From Candidatus Gastranaerophilales bacterium (GTDB lineage Bacteria > Cyanobacteriota > Vampirovibrionia > Gastranaerophilales > Gastranaerophilaceae): DNA of 64,000 nt. The DNA is taken from the NCBI GenBank assembly GCA_944325085.1, contig CALUYT010000028.1, forward strand, positions 43,331 to 107,330. The letters are read 5' to 3'. Of the stretch, positions 43,116-54,869 are shown piece after piece. The notes below the pieces were generated by a model, which was given only the letters and a program-made list of their open reading frames with translations, was not told where the DNA came from and ran no database searches. The stretch's first letter is position 1. Each line of letters opens with the position of its first letter. The translations under genes were made by a program, and so were the position numbers.

Positions 43116-46100
43116 CTAATTTTCATCATCTACATTAAAATCAGGAGCACCAAACATACCTTCAATTTCTTCTAAAATTGCAGATGGTTTTCTAGCCTGA
43201 TTTCTTTGTGCAACAGCGCGTTTTCTTTCTTCTCTGTCACGTTCTTCATCAGCGTTAATTAGGTGATGGAAGCCAGTACCTGCAGGGATTAAACGACCGA
43301 TAATTACGTTTTCTTTTAATCCTCTCAACATATCTTTCTTACCATCAACTGCTGCTTCTGTAAGAATTCTTGTTGTTTCTTGGAATGATGCTGCTGAAAT
43401 AAAGCTTTCTGTATTTAATGAAGCTTTTGTAATACCTAACAACATGTATTCACATTTTGCAGGTTGTTTACCAGCTTCTTCAGCAAGTTTATTTTCTTTT
43501 TCGAATGTTTGCATTTCAATCAATTCACCAGGCAACAAGTTTGTATCGCCAGCATCAATAACTTTTACTTTCTTAGTCATTTGACGAACGATAATTTCAA
43601 TATGCTTATCAGCAATTTCAACACCTTGAGAACGATATACACGTTGTACTTCGTCAACTAAGTATTGTTGAGCTGCCTCAGGACCGCATAATCTCATTAC
43701 ATCATGAGGATTCATAGGTCCAGATGTTAGAGGTTGACCTTTTGTAATTTTTTGTCCGTTTGAAACAATTACATTTGAATCAATCGCATATTTAATTTCT
43801 ACAGAAGATCCATCATTATCAACTAAGAACAATCTTGGTAAACCATCGTCATCAATTTCAATCTTAGCTGTACCATCATATTCTGCTAATATAGCACAAT
43901 CTTTTGGTTTTCTACCTTCTAACAACTCTTCTACTTTCGGAAGACCTTGAACGATATCGCCTGTTTTTTCTCTTTCAAATACTAATGTTGCAAGTAAATC
44001 ACCTCTTAAAACTAACGCTCCAGAGTCGATTTGTAACATTGTACCTGGGCTAATCAAATATGGACGACCATTTCTAATAGAAATTTCGCCTTTATTAACA
44101 GCAGTTACGATACCTGAAACAGGAGATGTTTCTCCACTTTCAGCTAAAACTTTATCAGTTTTAATAAATTCACCTTTCTTAACTACTGCTTTGCCTTTTA
44201 CAGCAACTTTTGTTTCTGAACTGTCAGAAATTAAAAGAAGTCTTCTTACATCTTCATCATCACCCTTGATAGAAGCTACAGCATCATGCATAGCTAATAC
44301 TTGAGTTTTTGCTACAGGAGTTTTTGGATCAATTGTTTCACCATCTTTTACCAATAACTCAGTTTGTAATGAAGATGATTTTGATGAACCTTCCATTTCA
44401 CGACGTACAATTAAGTTTTCTAATACAACAATTCTCAAAGCTCCTTGAGCATCAAGTTCTACCATACCTTTAAGGTGTGATAAATAGCCTTGCATTTGAA
44501 GAACTAAACTTGTTCTTGTAATTGTTGCACCATCAACATTTCTAACTCTTGCACCATCTTTGTATTGTAATTGAGTTACAGGAATAATATCAATTAATTC
44601 ATCTGTTGTATTAAATTTAATTGAAACATCTTTTGGTGTAACTTCTAATACTTGAACCGGTCTTACAAGAATTTGAACTGGTTGATTTGCAATTGAATCG
44701 TCATCTAATGATAAAGCTGAATCTAATTCTTCATCTAAATCATCTAAAGGTAAATTATCTACTGAAGAATCCATTATTGTAACGATAGAAGTTTCTTTAA
44801 CCTTGATACCTTCAGCAATAAGTGTACCTTTTTTAACTACTTCACCTTCATCAACTTTCAATTCTGAAATATTTGATAATGTATGAACTTCACCAGGTCT
44901 AATTGTAATTTCATGAATTACATCGTTGTATTCTTTGAATTCAACAACACCATCTATATGGCAATAAACGTCTTTTACAATTTCTGTACCTGCAGTAACT
45001 GCTGTTCCGTTTTCTACCATTTTTAATGTGCTATCTTTATTAATTTGATGAATTTCTTCTGGAATAAATACAACTTTACCAGGTTTTGTAATAATTTGAT
45101 TTTCATCAACTTCTACATCAACATATCTGATTTCACCAGAAGATGAAACAGCGCATTCATCATCGATAAGTTCGGCTATAATCATACCATTTTCAACTGT
45201 AGTATCTACAGGAGCTTTAACGATATATTTTTCGCCAGTTTTATCAACTGTCCAAAGTTGTTCTTTTTTAGTTTGTTCAAATGCTGCATTTTCTGGTTGT
45301 AATGAAGCTATAACAATTGTTAATTCTTTACCTTGAACAATTTTCTTAATCTTCTTACCATCAAATGTATCATCTTCAATAACTAAATCGCTGCCAACTC
45401 TTACTTCACCACCGTGTTCAGAAATTGTTAATGTTTCTGCTAATTTTTCACCGGCAGATATTTTTTGGCCATCTTTTACAAGAACTTTTGAACCACCAGG
45501 TAATGTATAAACGTCACCGCCTAAAACCCAAATAATACCTTGTTTATTTGTAGTTCTTGATACGTTACCTTGTCTATCTTTTTTCTCATCAGCTTTAAAG
45601 TCTTCAAATACAACTTCACCAGAGATATCAGTTGTAATATCCTTTGTAGCTTTTTCTGTTAAACGAGAGCTGTCACCTTGTGAAGTTGGTGCGTGTTCAG
45701 CCATTTTTTGACCTTTAGCAACTTCCATTCCGTCTGTAATAAATAATGTTGCACCAGCAGGAATATGATATTTAGTTGTTCTTTTTTCACCTTTAACTTC
45801 AATATCAGCTTCATACATTGAAACTTGAACGATATCACCGTGACGAGTTCTAAGTTCTCTTGCTTTAATTTTAGAAATTACTGTACCTGCTTCACGAGCA
45901 ATAATTTCTTTTTTAGCTTCTTTAACGCCAACAGCACCACCAGTGTGGAATGTTCTCATTGTTAACTGAGTACCAGGTTCACCGATTGACTGAGCTGCAA
46001 TAATACCAATTGCTTCTCCGATATCTACCAGTTTTTGAGTTGTCATTGCCCAACCGTAACATTTTTGGCATACACCATATTCTAAGCCACAAGTTAAACC

Positions 46101-46973
46101 TGAACGTACTCTTAATTCTTGTAAATCTAAACCAGAGATCTTCTTGATATCATCACGATCCATAGTTGTTCCGTTAGCAACTAATACATTACCTTCAGCA
46201 TCAACAATATCTTGAGCGACTGTTCTACCTAATAATCTATCAATTAATGGAACAATAACTACATCACCATCAGTGATTGGTTTCATATTAATATATTTTT
46301 CTGTATGACAATCATCAGCTCTGATTATTACATCTTGTGCTACGTCAACCAAACGTCTTGTCAAGTATCCTGAGTCAGCTGTTTTCAACGCTGTATCTAC
46401 AAGACCTTTACGAGCACCGTATGATGAAATAATGTATTCAGTTACTGACAAACCTTCTTTAAAGTTAGATTTAATAGGTAAGTCGATGATCTGACCTTGT
46501 GCGTCTGCCATCAAACCTCTCATACCAACTAACTGTGAAACTTGTGATAAATTACCACGAGCTCCAGAGAATGCCATCATATATACCGGGTTTAATTTGT
46601 CGAAGTTTTCAACTACTTGTTCTGTCAATTTTGCAGTTGTTTCAGACCAAGTATCGATAACTTTTGTATATCTTTCAACTTCTGTAATTTCACCTTTTAA
46701 GTATCTGTTTGTTGATTTTTCAATTTCTTTTTCTGCTGATTCCAATAACTCTTTTTTTACAGATGGAACTGACAAATCTGCAATTGAAATAGTTGTACCT
46801 GAAATAGTAGCGTATTTATAACCTAAGTTTTTCAAAGCATTAGCTAATGCTGCAGCTTTTGCTCCGCCGTATTCCAAATACATTTGACCTAAGAGTTTTT
46901 TCAACGAACCTTTGTCCATTTGTTTATTAATGAAATCAGGTGTTTTCTTAGTATTTGTATATGTTCTTTCCAT
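43116..46973 (-). CDS. rpoC2: RNA polymerase subunit beta-prime, C-terminal part (RpoC2)
   Basis: A 1285-residue subunit containing the trigger-loop half of beta-prime. The zinc site [13 protein letters not shown] (about 294-306) and the bridge/trigger region [20 protein letters not shown] (about 319-340) are clear. An insertion of about 600 residues (roughly 350-1000) follows in the trigger loop, made of repeated beta sandwich-barrel-hybrid-like segments, as in cyanobacterial rpoC2. The end has [17 protein letters not shown] and [29 protein letters not shown] motifs, the latter interrupted here for brevity. Lies 44 nt after rpoC1. A split beta-prime is a hallmark of Cyanobacteria and their non-photosynthetic sisters. 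Confidence 0.97.
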   Translation of the reverse strand: MERTYTNTKKTPDFINKQMDKGSLKKLLGQMYLEYGGAKAAALANALKNLGYKYATISGTTISIADLSVPSVKKELLESAEKEIEKSTNRYLKGEITEVERYTKVIDTWSETTAKLTEQVVENFDKLNPVYMMAFSGARGNLSQVSQLVGMRGLMADAQGQIIDLPIKSNFKEGLSVTEYIISSYGARKGLVDTALKTADSGYLTRRLVDVAQDVIIRADDCHTEKYINMKPITDGDVVIVPLIDRLLGRTVAQDIVDAEGNVLVANGTTMDRDDIKKISGLDLQELRVRSGLTCGLEYGVCQKCYGWAMTTQKLVDIGEAIGIIAAQSIGEPGTQLTMRTFHTGGAVGVKEAKKEIIAREAGTVISKIKARELRTRHGDIVQVSMYEADIEVKGEKRTTKYHIPAGATLFITDGMEVAKGQKMAEHAPTSQGDSSRLTEKATKDITTDISGEVVFEDFKADEKKDRQGNVSRTTNKQGIIWVLGGDVYTLPGGSKVLVKDGQKISAGEKLAETLTISEHGGEVRVGSDLVIEDDTFDGKKIKKIVQGKELTIVIASLQPENAAFEQTKKEQLWTVDKTGEKYIVKAPVDTTVENGMIIAELIDDECAVSSSGEIRYVDVEVDENQIITKPGKVVFIPEEIHQINKDSTLKMVENGTAVTAGTEIVKDVYCHIDGVVEFKEYNDVIHEITIRPGEVHTLSNISELKVDEGEVVKKGTLIAEGIKVKETSIVTIMDSSVDNLPLDDLDEELDSALSLDDDSIANQPVQILVRPVQVLEVTPKDVSIKFNTTDELIDIIPVTQLQYKDGARVRNVDGATITRTSLVLQMQGYLSHLKGMVELDAQGALRIVVLENLIVRREMEGSSKSSSLQTELLVKDGETIDPKTPVAKTQVLAMHDAVASIKGDDEDVRRLLLISDSSETKVAVKGKAVVKKGEFIKTDKVLAESGETSPVSGIVTAVNKGEISIRNGRPYLISPGTMLQIDSGALVLRGDLLATLVFEREKTGDIVQGLPKVEELLEGRKPKDCAILAEYDGTAKIEIDDDGLPRLFLVDNDGSSVEIKYAIDSNVIVSNGQKITKGQPLTSGPMNPHDVMRLCGPEAAQQYLVDEVQRVYRSQGVEIADKHIEIIVRQMTKKVKVIDAGDTNLLPGELIEMQTFEKENKLAEEAGKQPAKCEYMLLGITKASLNTESFISAASFQETTRILTEAAVDGKKDMLRGLKENVIIGRLIPAGTGFHHLINADEERDREERKRAVAQRNQARKPSAILEEIEGMFGAPDFNVDDEN

Positions 46974-47017
46974 TCTAATTTTCCTTCAATTAGTTTCTTT
47001 TACACTGATTTTTACAC

Positions 47018-48727
47018 TTATACAAGTGCTTTTCTAACTTCTTCGTTGAAGATAATTCTACCAACTGTTGTTTCTATTCTTTCACCTTTATCGTCTCTTA
47101 CTATAATCTTATCGTGAAGCTTGATTACACCAACTTCTAAAGCTGCAATTGCATCTTGGAAATTGTAGAAGTAACCTTTCACTTCTTGAGTTGGATCTTT
47201 TATAGTAGTTAGGTAATACATACCCAATACCATATCTTGAGAAGGTGTTACGATAGGTTTTCCGTTAGCAGGTGCTAACAAGTTGTTAGTAGCCAACATC
47301 AACATTCTTGCTTCTGCTTGAGCTTCAATTGATAGTGGAACGTGAACAGCCATTTGGTCACCGTCGAAGTCAGCGTTGAACGCTGTACAAGCAAGTGGGT
47401 GTAATTGGATTGCACGACCTTCAACCAATTTTGGTTCGAATGCCTGAATACCTAATCTGTGAAGGGTTGGAGCACGGTTCAATAATACTGGGTGTCCATC
47501 GATTACCTCTTCCAAGATATCCCATACAATGTGTTCTGAACGTTCTATCTTTTTCTTAGCAGATTTGATGTTTTGAACATATCCTCTTTCGATAAGTTTA
47601 TTAACAACAAATGGTTTGAATAATTCAATTGCCATTTCTTTTGGCAAACCACATTGATTCAATTGTAATGAAGGACCTACTACGATAACTGAACGACCTG
47701 AGTAGTCAACACGTTTACCTAATAAGTTTTGTCTGAAACGACCTTGTTTACCTTCAATAATGTTAGACAATGATTTCAATGCTCTGTTGTTAGGACCAAC
47801 AACAGTACGTCCGCGACGACCGTTATCAATCAAAGCATCAACTGCTTCTTGTAACATTCTTTTTTCGTTTCTTACAATGATTTCTGGAGCACCCATTTCC
47901 AATAATCTTTGTAAACGATTATTTCTGTTAATTACACGTCTGTATAAATCGTTTAAATCAGATGTTGCAAATCTTCCACCATCTAATTGTACCATTGGTC
48001 TTAAATCTGGTGGTGTTACAGGAAGTACATCCATTATCATCCAAGTTGGATTTGTTTCTGAAGAAATTAATGAATCTAACAATCTTAATCTCTTAATTAA
48101 TTTTGCTTTCTTTTGAACAGATGTTACATTACCTGCTAGTTCTACTCTTATTTCTTCAGCCAATCCTTTTACATCAATTTCTGAAAGAAGTTCTTTTATA
48201 GCTTCTGCACCGATACCAACTTTTAATGTTGATTCTTCGTTTTCAGCCATAAAATCTTCATATTCTTCTTCAGTTAATAATTGAAGTTTTTTGAAATCAC
48301 TATCACCGCCATCTATTACAACATAGCTGTTGAAATAAATAACTTGTTCTAGATCTTTCAATGTCATATCTAATAATAAGCCTAGGTATGATGGGATACC
48401 TTTCAAGAACCAGATATGTGATACTGGAGCTGCAAGTTTAATGTGTCCCATTCTGTGACGACGTACTTTTGAATCTGTAACTTCAACACCGCAACGTTCA
48501 CAGATAATACCTTTATGTCTTACTCTTTTATATTTTCCGCAATAACATTCCCAGTCCTTTGTAGGTCCAAAAATTCTTTCGCAGAATAAACCGTCTCTTT
48601 CTGGTTTTAATGTACGGTAGTTTATTGTTTCCGGCTTAGTAACTTCACCGTGTGACCATTGAAGTATTCTTTCCGGAGACGCTATACTTATTCGTATATA
48701 ATCAAAATAATCAATACTTGTAGACAA
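47018..48727 (-). CDS. rpoC1: RNA polymerase subunit gamma (beta-prime N-terminal part, RpoC1)
   Basis: A 569-residue subunit with the catalytic Mg-binding motif [10 protein letters not shown] (about 447-456). The N-terminal zinc finger is [20 protein letters not shown]. The clamp and rudder regions include [20 protein letters not shown], and [19 protein letters not shown] precedes the active site. It ends ~100 residues after the Mg loop, where the cyanobacterial-type split occurs. The start is TTG 48727 with GGAG 8 nt upstream, the only plausible start. It is 17 nt after rpoB. Confidence 0.97.
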   Translation of the reverse strand: MSTSIDYFDYIRISIASPERILQWSHGEVTKPETINYRTLKPERDGLFCERIFGPTKDWECYCGKYKRVRHKGIICERCGVEVTDSKVRRHRMGHIKLAAPVSHIWFLKGIPSYLGLLLDMTLKDLEQVIYFNSYVVIDGGDSDFKKLQLLTEEEYEDFMAENEESTLKVGIGAEAIKELLSEIDVKGLAEEIRVELAGNVTSVQKKAKLIKRLRLLDSLISSETNPTWMIMDVLPVTPPDLRPMVQLDGGRFATSDLNDLYRRVINRNNRLQRLLEMGAPEIIVRNEKRMLQEAVDALIDNGRRGRTVVGPNNRALKSLSNIIEGKQGRFRQNLLGKRVDYSGRSVIVVGPSLQLNQCGLPKEMAIELFKPFVVNKLIERGYVQNIKSAKKKIERSEHIVWDILEEVIDGHPVLLNRAPTLHRLGIQAFEPKLVEGRAIQLHPLACTAFNADFDGDQMAVHVPLSIEAQAEARMLMLATNNLLAPANGKPIVTPSQDMVLGMYYLTTIKDPTQEVKGYFYNFQDAIAALEVGVIKLHDKIIVRDDKGERIETTVGRIIFNEEVRKALV

Positions 48728-48744
48728 TTTTAATTCTCCTTATA

Positions 48745-51700
48745 TTATAGATCACCGAAAGTAGTTGGTGTTTCAAAGAAATTAATATTTAATAACTCTG
48801 AATCAACATCTGACAATGTACGTTTTGGAGCTGCTTTTCTCAAATCGTCCATATCTGTCATCAAATCTACTTCTTGACCGTCTTTTTTAGCTACTGTGAT
48901 ATCTAAACCGATACTTTGCAATTCTCTTACAAGTACCTTAAATGATTCAGGAATACCTGGTCTTGGGATATTGTCACCTTTAACAATTGCTTCATATGCT
49001 CTGTTACGTCCGTTAACATCATCTGATTTGATTGTTAACATTTCTTGAAGAGTATATGCTGCACCGTATGCTTCCAATGCCCAAACTTCCATTTCACCAA
49101 ATCTTTGACCACCGAATTGAGCTTTACCACCCAATGGTTGTTGAGTTACTAGTGAGTATGGACCAGTACTTCTTGCGTGAATCTTGTCATCTACTAAGTG
49201 AACAAGTTTCAAGAAGTATGTTAAACCAACAGCTACAGGTCTATCAAATGGTTCACCTGTTCTACCATCAATTAACATTACTTTTCCGTCTTCGCCAACC
49301 CAATCACAACCTGATTCTTTTATACCTCTTAAAAGTTCAGCTTTTGTTGCAATTTCTGATTGGTTTTCACCGTACATTTCATCGAATGCCGGAGCTTCGT
49401 AGTGATCACCTGTTAAGTATGATGCCAAACCTAACAACAATTCATAAGTTTGACCAACGTTCATACGTGATGGAACACCAAGTGGGTTCAATACGATATC
49501 TACAGGAGTTCCGTCTGGCAAGAATGGCATATCTTCTTTTGGAAGAATTCTTGATACAATACCTTTGTTACCGTGACGTCCTGAAAGTTTATCACCTACT
49601 GATACTTTACGTTTTTGTGCGATGTAAACTCTGATTACTGTATTTGCTCCTGGTGGTAATTCATCACCTTTTTCTCTATCGAATACCTTAACGTCAAGTA
49701 CTCTACCGCCTTCACCGTGAGGTACACGTAGTGAATTATCTTTAACATCTCTTGCTTTTTCTGCAAAGATTGCTCTTAATAATTTTTCTTCTGGTGGATG
49801 TTCTGATTCACCTTTTGGTGTAACTTTACCTACCAAAATATCATCTGCATAAACTCTTGCACCAATACGAACAATACCACGTTCATCTAAGTGTCTTAAT
49901 GCATCTTCTGATACGTTAGGAATTTCACGTGTAATTTCTTCTGGTCCAAGTTTTGTTTGTCTTGCTTCGATTTCTAATTTTTCGATGTGTAATGATGTAA
50001 ATATATCATCGTGAACACAACGTTCTGATAAAAGAATAGCATCTTCGAAGTTATAACCCTCCCAAGGCATATATGCTACCAAAATATTTTTACCAAGTGA
50101 TAATTCACCGCCGCAAGTAGAGGCACCATCAGCAATTACATCACCTGCTTTAACCTTGTCACCTTCGTGAACGATTGGTCTTTGGTTAATACATGTATCT
50201 TGGTTTGATCTTACATATTTCATTAGAGTGTATATGTGAGGTTTTCCTTGTAAATCTCTTACAACGATTTCTTCACCAACAACTCTTTCAACTGTTCCGT
50301 CAACATCAGCTACAATTACCATACCTGAGTCTTTTGCAACTCTAGATTCAAGACCTGTACCTACTCTTGGTCTTTGTGTAATTAAAAGAGGTACTGCTTG
50401 ACGTTGCATGTTAGAACCCATCAATGCACGGTTAGCATCATCGTGTTCGATGAACGGAATCATTGATGTTGCAACAGAAATGATTTGGATAGGACATACA
50501 CCTACAAAGTCGATTTTTGAAGCATCGCACATAATAAATTCTGAACGATATCTTGCCGGTACAACTTTTTCTACAAATCTTCTGTCTTTTGTTAATTTAA
50601 CGTCAGCTGGAGCACAACGATAATTTTCGTCAGCATCTGCTGTCATATATACAACTTCATCAGTTACAACACCGTCTTTTACAACGAAGAATGGAGATTC
50701 TACAAATCCATAATCGTTAACTTTTGCGTGTGTTGCTAATGAACCGATCAAACCTGCGTTTGGACCTTCCGGAGTTTCAATAGGACAAATACGTCCGTAG
50801 TGAGAAGGGTGAATATCACGAACAGCAAATCCTGCTCTTTCTCTTTGTAAACCACCAGGTCCTAATGCTGAAATACGACGTTTGTGTGTTAATTCAGCAA
50901 GTGGGTTTGTTTGGTCCATAAATTGTGATAATTGAGAAGATCCAAAGAATTCTTTCAATGATGCAACCAATGGTTTTGTATTTAATAAGTTCAATGGAGT
51001 TAATGTTTCTGAATCTTGAAGTGTCATTCTTTCTTTAACAATTCTTTCGATTCTTGATAAACCAACTCTGAATTGGTTTTGTAACAATTCACCAACTGAA
51101 CGAATTCTTCTGTTACCTAAGTGGTCGATATCATCCAATTGACCTTCATCATATGTTAAATTAATTAAATATTCTATTGTTGAAACAATATCTTCTACTG
51201 TTAATGTTCTTTGATTGTTTGGAATATTTAAGTTTAATTTTTTGTTTAATTTATAACGACCTACACGACCTATGTCATATTTCTTTTCATCAAAGAATCT
51301 TGATTCTAAGATTTGACGCCCACCTTGTGGTGATGCAGGATCGCCTGGTCTTAATTTTTTATATAATTCAATTAATGCTTCATCTGTTGTTTCTGTTGGA
51401 TCTTTTTCTAATGTTTTTTTCAAGAATTCAAAGTGAGTAAACTTAGATTCCATTTCAGAAACTGTAATACCCATAGCTTTCAACAATGTTGTAGCTAAGA
51501 TTTTTCTATTTTTGTCGATTTTAACGTGAATAATATCGTTAGAATCTGTTTCAATTTTTAACCAAGCACCACGGTTAGGAATCATTGTTGCGTTATATAA
51601 ACGTTTTCCTGTTGGTGATGGATCACATTTAAAGTAAACACCAGGAGAACGAACGATTTGTGATACGATAACACGTTCTGCACCGTTTACAATGAATGTA

Positions 51701-52062
51701 CCTTTGTCAGTCATTGTAGGGATATCACCGATGTAAACTTCTTGTTCTTTAATTTCACCGCTATCACGGTTTACAAGTCTGATCATAACGCGCAATTGTT
51801 TTGCATATGTTGCGTCATGGATTCTTGCTTCTTCTACTGTATACTTTGCATTGTCAAAAGTATAATTTGGTAAGAAGTGTAACTCTAATCTTCCGGTATA
51901 GTCTTTAATTGGAGAGAATGAAAGTAATTCTTCTTTCAAACCTTCTTTTAAAAACCATTCAAACGATTTTTTTTGCACTTCAATAAGGTCCGGTAAATCA
52001 TCCAAACGAGTATGAGGAATACCCATTGGTGTTACTCTTTTTGCATATTTTGTCTTAGACAT
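48745..52062 (-). CDS. rpoB: RNA polymerase subunit beta
   Basis: A 1105-residue subunit, close to cyanobacterial length and lacking the large E. coli-type insertions. Family motifs are the rifampicin region [54 protein letters not shown] and [24 protein letters not shown] segments. ATG 52062 follows GAGGTGA; a TTG one codon upstream is less likely. First gene of the rpoB-rpoC1-rpoC2 operon. rplJ/rplL are not upstream as usual; instead there is a 540-bp gap and the divergent pgeF. Confidence 0.98.
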   Translation of the reverse strand: MSKTKYAKRVTPMGIPHTRLDDLPDLIEVQKKSFEWFLKEGLKEELLSFSPIKDYTGRLELHFLPNYTFDNAKYTVEEARIHDATYAKQLRVMIRLVNRDSGEIKEQEVYIGDIPTMTDKGTFIVNGAERVIVSQIVRSPGVYFKCDPSPTGKRLYNATMIPNRGAWLKIETDSNDIIHVKIDKNRKILATTLLKAMGITVSEMESKFTHFEFLKKTLEKDPTETTDEALIELYKKLRPGDPASPQGGRQILESRFFDEKKYDIGRVGRYKLNKKLNLNIPNNQRTLTVEDIVSTIEYLINLTYDEGQLDDIDHLGNRRIRSVGELLQNQFRVGLSRIERIVKERMTLQDSETLTPLNLLNTKPLVASLKEFFGSSQLSQFMDQTNPLAELTHKRRISALGPGGLQRERAGFAVRDIHPSHYGRICPIETPEGPNAGLIGSLATHAKVNDYGFVESPFFVVKDGVVTDEVVYMTADADENYRCAPADVKLTKDRRFVEKVVPARYRSEFIMCDASKIDFVGVCPIQIISVATSMIPFIEHDDANRALMGSNMQRQAVPLLITQRPRVGTGLESRVAKDSGMVIVADVDGTVERVVGEEIVVRDLQGKPHIYTLMKYVRSNQDTCINQRPIVHEGDKVKAGDVIADGASTCGGELSLGKNILVAYMPWEGYNFEDAILLSERCVHDDIFTSLHIEKLEIEARQTKLGPEEITREIPNVSEDALRHLDERGIVRIGARVYADDILVGKVTPKGESEHPPEEKLLRAIFAEKARDVKDNSLRVPHGEGGRVLDVKVFDREKGDELPPGANTVIRVYIAQKRKVSVGDKLSGRHGNKGIVSRILPKEDMPFLPDGTPVDIVLNPLGVPSRMNVGQTYELLLGLASYLTGDHYEAPAFDEMYGENQSEIATKAELLRGIKESGCDWVGEDGKVMLIDGRTGEPFDRPVAVGLTYFLKLVHLVDDKIHARSTGPYSLVTQQPLGGKAQFGGQRFGEMEVWALEAYGAAYTLQEMLTIKSDDVNGRNRAYEAIVKGDNIPRPGIPESFKVLVRELQSIGLDITVAKKDGQEVDLMTDMDDLRKAAPKRTLSDVDSELLNINFFETPTTFGDL

Positions 52063-52592
52063 CAATTCACCTCGTTAAATAATGGTGTACGTACTATAAA
52101 AATTTATTTTTCTAACTTAAGGCTGTAAACCCTCTACCTATTTTTAGGTAAATGTCTGCAATTGTTAATGTTCTGTTAAAGTTGGTCAAATCCGCTCATA
52201 ATCAAACTTCCAAGATTTAGGCACACTTCGCCCAACTTTACTTTTGCATGTTACTCCATCTTATTACATCAATATCTATAGTCAAGGTAATATGCCATGA
52301 TTTTTGGTAAAATTTTTCATTTTTCTTAATAAAAATTTACATTAAGTTTTACAAAAGCTGTAAGTTTGACTATATAAGGGTTTTAACGTCAAGCCTACTT
52401 GTAAATTATTACTAAACATTGCATAAATAAAGACTTTTTTAATATTTGGCTAAAATACAGACATAATCAAACATTCAGCACATTTTATGAAAAATTTATA
52501 TTTTTAATAAAATTTTAAATTTTTATGGGTAAAATTTAGCAAAAATTTTGATTAAGTAATGATAAAAATTATGTAAATTTTAAAATATAGAA
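52063..52592 (-). other. 530-bp rpoB upstream region with long leader
   Basis: No convincing ORF. If the promoter at 52258-52285 is used, the rpoB mRNA leader is about 190 nt. It holds a TACCTA...TAGGTA hairpin near 52136-52150 and several short G/C-rich words, unlike the surrounding AT background. It may be a regulatory leader or hold a small RNA. The right part (52290-52592) is plain AT-rich, with CAAAATTTT-type words near pgeF. Confidence 0.4.
52258..52285 (-). promoter_or_regulatory. rpoB: Candidate rpoB promoter
   Basis: On the minus strand TTGACT (52285-52280), 16-nt spacer, TAAGAT (52263-52258). Start site predicted near 52251. Confidence 0.5.
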
Positions 52593-52598
52593 TATAAT
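52593..52598 (+). promoter_or_regulatory. -10 element for leaderless pgeF
   Basis: TATAAT ends exactly 6 nt before ATG 52605, with no SD. Confidence 0.65.
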
Positions 52599-52604
52599 CA
52601 TAAT

Positions 52605-53342
52605 ATGTTTTACTATGACAAAATAAATAACAAAAAGGTCTTAAAATCTGACTTATTAGCCAATGTTGAAGCCTTTTTCACAACAAGAGAAATTTGCATA
52701 AAATCAAAAGAAGATAATATGCAAAATATTGTTGAAGAAAATAAAAATATAATTTGTAATTACTTAAAAATAGACAGAAAAAACCTAATTTCGCCATCAC
52801 AGACACATACCGCAAATATAGAATTAGCAAAAGAATCAAGGCATGACTACCCAGATTGTGATGCGTTAATTTTAACAGACAAAAACTTAGGAATATTTTT
52901 AAATTTTGCAGATTGTACACCGGTTATTTTATATGACGAAAAACAAAATATCGGAGCAATAGCTCATGCCGGATGGAGAGGAACAGCACAAAAAATTGCA
53001 CCATTAACAGTAAAAAAAATGGTAGATAATTTCAATTCAAAACCTGAAGATATCATAGCTGTTATTGGGCCTGCAATCGGCTTTTGTTGCTACAATGTTG
53101 GCGAAGAAGTTTTTGAAAAATTATCTGCTACAGTAAAAAACTTTGATAAACTTTCAGAAATCAGACAAGGTAATATTTTCGTAAATTTAAAAGGTATAAA
53201 TCAACGTCAATTGGAAGAAATAGGGCTTAAAAAAATCGATGTTTGCCCTTATTGTACAGTTTGTAACAATGATCTTTTCTATTCATACAGAAAAGAAAAT
53301 GCAACAACTAACAGACATAGTGCAGTTCTTCGTTTAAGGTAA
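52605..53342 (+). CDS. pgeF: Peptidoglycan editing factor PgeF (YfiH/laccase domain)
   Basis: A 245-residue protein of the multicopper-like YfiH family. Landmarks are SQTHTANIELA (first metal His), DCDALILTD, FADCTPVILYD (Cys), AIAHAGWRGTAQKI (paired His), VIGPAIGFCCYNVGEEVFE, and the C-terminal CPYCTVC...YSYRKENATTNRHSA. Members remove mis-incorporated serine stem peptides from UDP-MurNAc, and some show purine nucleoside activity. Length is normal. It is 2 nt from the following DUF1653 gene. Leaderless layout; divergent from rpoB. Confidence 0.93.
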   Translation: MFYYDKINNKKVLKSDLLANVEAFFTTREICIKSKEDNMQNIVEENKNIICNYLKIDRKNLISPSQTHTANIELAKESRHDYPDCDALILTDKNLGIFLNFADCTPVILYDEKQNIGAIAHAGWRGTAQKIAPLTVKKMVDNFNSKPEDIIAVIGPAIGFCCYNVGEEVFEKLSATVKNFDKLSEIRQGNIFVNLKGINQRQLEEIGLKKIDVCPYCTVCNNDLFYSYRKENATTNRHSAVLRLR

Positions 53343-53344
53343 AT

Positions 53345-53557
53345 ATGCAAGAAATAACAATAGGGAAAATATATAAACATTATAAGGGCAATTTATATAA
53401 GATAATTGCAATAGCAAAACACTCAGAAACCATGGAAGATATGATTGTGTATCAATCAATAAACACTAATGAAATTTGGGTTCGTCCAAAATTCATGTGG
53501 AATGAATATATAGAATCCAGTAAAAGTTTAAGATTTACTTTAGTAGAAAATATATAA
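53345..53557 (+). CDS. DUF1653 small protein
   Basis: A 70-residue protein. IGKIYKHYKGNLYKIIAIAKHSET is the typical DUF1653 opening (xYxHYKGxxYxV...AxHSET), followed by MIVYQSI and WVRPKFMW, where the family has WVRPxxMF. A small beta-rich cytoplasmic domain of unknown role. It starts 2 nt after the pgeF stop, so it is in the same operon. No separate SD is needed if coupled. Confidence 0.9.
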   Translation: MQEITIGKIYKHYKGNLYKIIAIAKHSETMEDMIVYQSINTNEIWVRPKFMWNEYIESSKSLRFTLVENI

Positions 53558-53617
53558 ACATGTTTATTAGCTAAAAGTATATTGTACTAAATAAAAATAT
53601 TTATTAAAAAAATAAAT

Positions 53618-54001
53618 ATGAATATTTGGTATCAAGCATTAAAAAAACCGCCACTAACCCCACCTGCTTCATATTTTCCAATAGCTTGGGGTATTTTATA
53701 TACTTTAATGACAATTGCGTTTTTTATTGTTCTTTCTAAGCCTCATAGCCAACATAAATATATCGCAGTAAATTTATTTTTATTCCAATTAATATTAAAT
53801 TTTACTTGGAGCTATGTATTTTTTGAAATGCAATCAATGAGACTTGCATTACTTGATGTAATTTTCTTACTTATAGTTTTAATTTTCACAATAATATACT
53901 TTTTTAAATTGTCCAAAATTGCAGGATTTTTACTTATACCGTATCTATTACAAGTTATATTTGCACTATATTTAAATTTAGGATTAATAATATTAAACTA
54001 A
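53618..54001 (+). CDS. tspO: TspO/MBR-family membrane protein, short form
   Basis: A 127-residue protein. WYQALKKPPLTPPASYFPIAWGILYTLM is the canonical TspO motif (WY-x2-L-x-KP...PP-x4-FPxxW-x2-LYxxM). About four membrane helices follow, including LILNFTWSYVFFEMQSM (conserved Trp and Asn) and the C-terminal pair. Normal TspO has a first helix before this motif, about 25-30 residues more. Here an in-frame stop at 53588 blocks extension, so it is a four-helix truncated form. Family members bind porphyrins and other ligands. No strong SD is visible. Confidence 0.85.
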   Translation: MNIWYQALKKPPLTPPASYFPIAWGILYTLMTIAFFIVLSKPHSQHKYIAVNLFLFQLILNFTWSYVFFEMQSMRLALLDVIFLLIVLIFTIIYFFKLSKIAGFLLIPYLLQVIFALYLNLGLIILN

Positions 54002-54103
54002 ATATTAAGAATAGTAAATTTTTATCATAAAAAATGCACTTTTTTATTTGACAATCGTTATATAAGCAGGTAAAAGGAAAATTAGTAAAGGGTGTGTGTA
54101 TTT

Positions 54104-54430
54104 ATGAAAAAAATTTTAGCATTATTTTTTGTATTACTTTTAACAAGTAATATTGCATCAGCAAGAACTGTTATGGTACGTTATGGACAATCTACATATA
54201 GATTTGGAAACAACGCTATATATACTCCTGCAAATAGAGTTCGCGCAGGTCAAAGACTCAGAGCAATTCAATATGAAAACGCAATGATCAATGCGTTAAA
54301 CAATAGAAACAAACATCAAATTACAATTAATACATCAGCTTCAACTCCTGAAATATCAAGATTTAATAAAGAAAATACTATTCAACCACAAAGAAGTTAT
54401 ACTCGTGGTGGAGTTACTTATTATGATTAA
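54104..54430 (+). CDS. Small secreted protein 1 of a three-gene GVTYY family
   Basis: A 108-residue protein. ATG 54104 starts a clean signal peptide (KKILALFFVLLLTSNIASA); a GTG 12 nt upstream is less likely. The mature part contains NNAIYTPANRVRAGQRLRAIQ, also seen in the third gene of the set, and ends GGVTYYD. Rich in Asn, Arg and Thr, no cysteine. The SD is AAAGGG, rather distant. Unknown function; probably periplasmic. Next gene starts inside its last codons. Confidence 0.7.
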   Translation: MKKILALFFVLLLTSNIASARTVMVRYGQSTYRFGNNAIYTPANRVRAGQRLRAIQYENAMINALNNRNKHQITINTSASTPEISRFNKENTIQPQRSYTRGGVTYYD

Positions 54431-54851
54431 TAAAAAAATAGTCTTGATAAAAAAAATATTTTTAATATTTATATCGCTAATAATAGTAGCCACAGGTAAT
54501 TGTGTAAATGCCGAATGTTATTTATATTACGGTAATTACAACAACTATCATGATTACTATCCTCAAGTTAAAAGACAAAATCGCAGATATGTTACAAACA
54601 GATTTGCAAAACCTGTTAATTGTTTTGCAAGACCAAGAATAAAAACATCTTATGAAATCAATCAAAAAAGAATTTTAAACAGAACATACAGAAGAAAATT
54701 AAATGCACAAAGATATTTATATACTTCAGAACCAACAACAGTTACAAGTATGGATTCCAGATTCAACAAAAATCACAACATAGCACAATATAATAAAAAA
54801 ATATCTTGTGGTGGAGTCACATATTATGGTACAATAAATCCATGTAAATAA
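54423..54851 (+). CDS. Small secreted protein 2 of the GVTYY family
   Basis: A 142-residue protein; ATG 54423 overlaps the end of the gene before by 8 nt (ATGATTAA), so translation is coupled. Signal peptide KKIFLIFISLIIVATGNCVNA. The mature part is very basic and Tyr/Asn/Arg-rich (NYNNYHDYYPQVKRQNRR) with five cysteines. Near the end it reads SCGGVTYYGTINPCK, sharing the GGVTYY motif with its neighbours, here between two cysteines that may form a disulfide. Confidence 0.65.
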   Translation: MINKKIVLIKKIFLIFISLIIVATGNCVNAECYLYYGNYNNYHDYYPQVKRQNRRYVTNRFAKPVNCFARPRIKTSYEINQKRILNRTYRRKLNAQRYLYTSEPTTVTSMDSRFNKNHNIAQYNKKISCGGVTYYGTINPCK

Positions 54852-54869
54852 AAAAGAAGAGGTCGTTAG

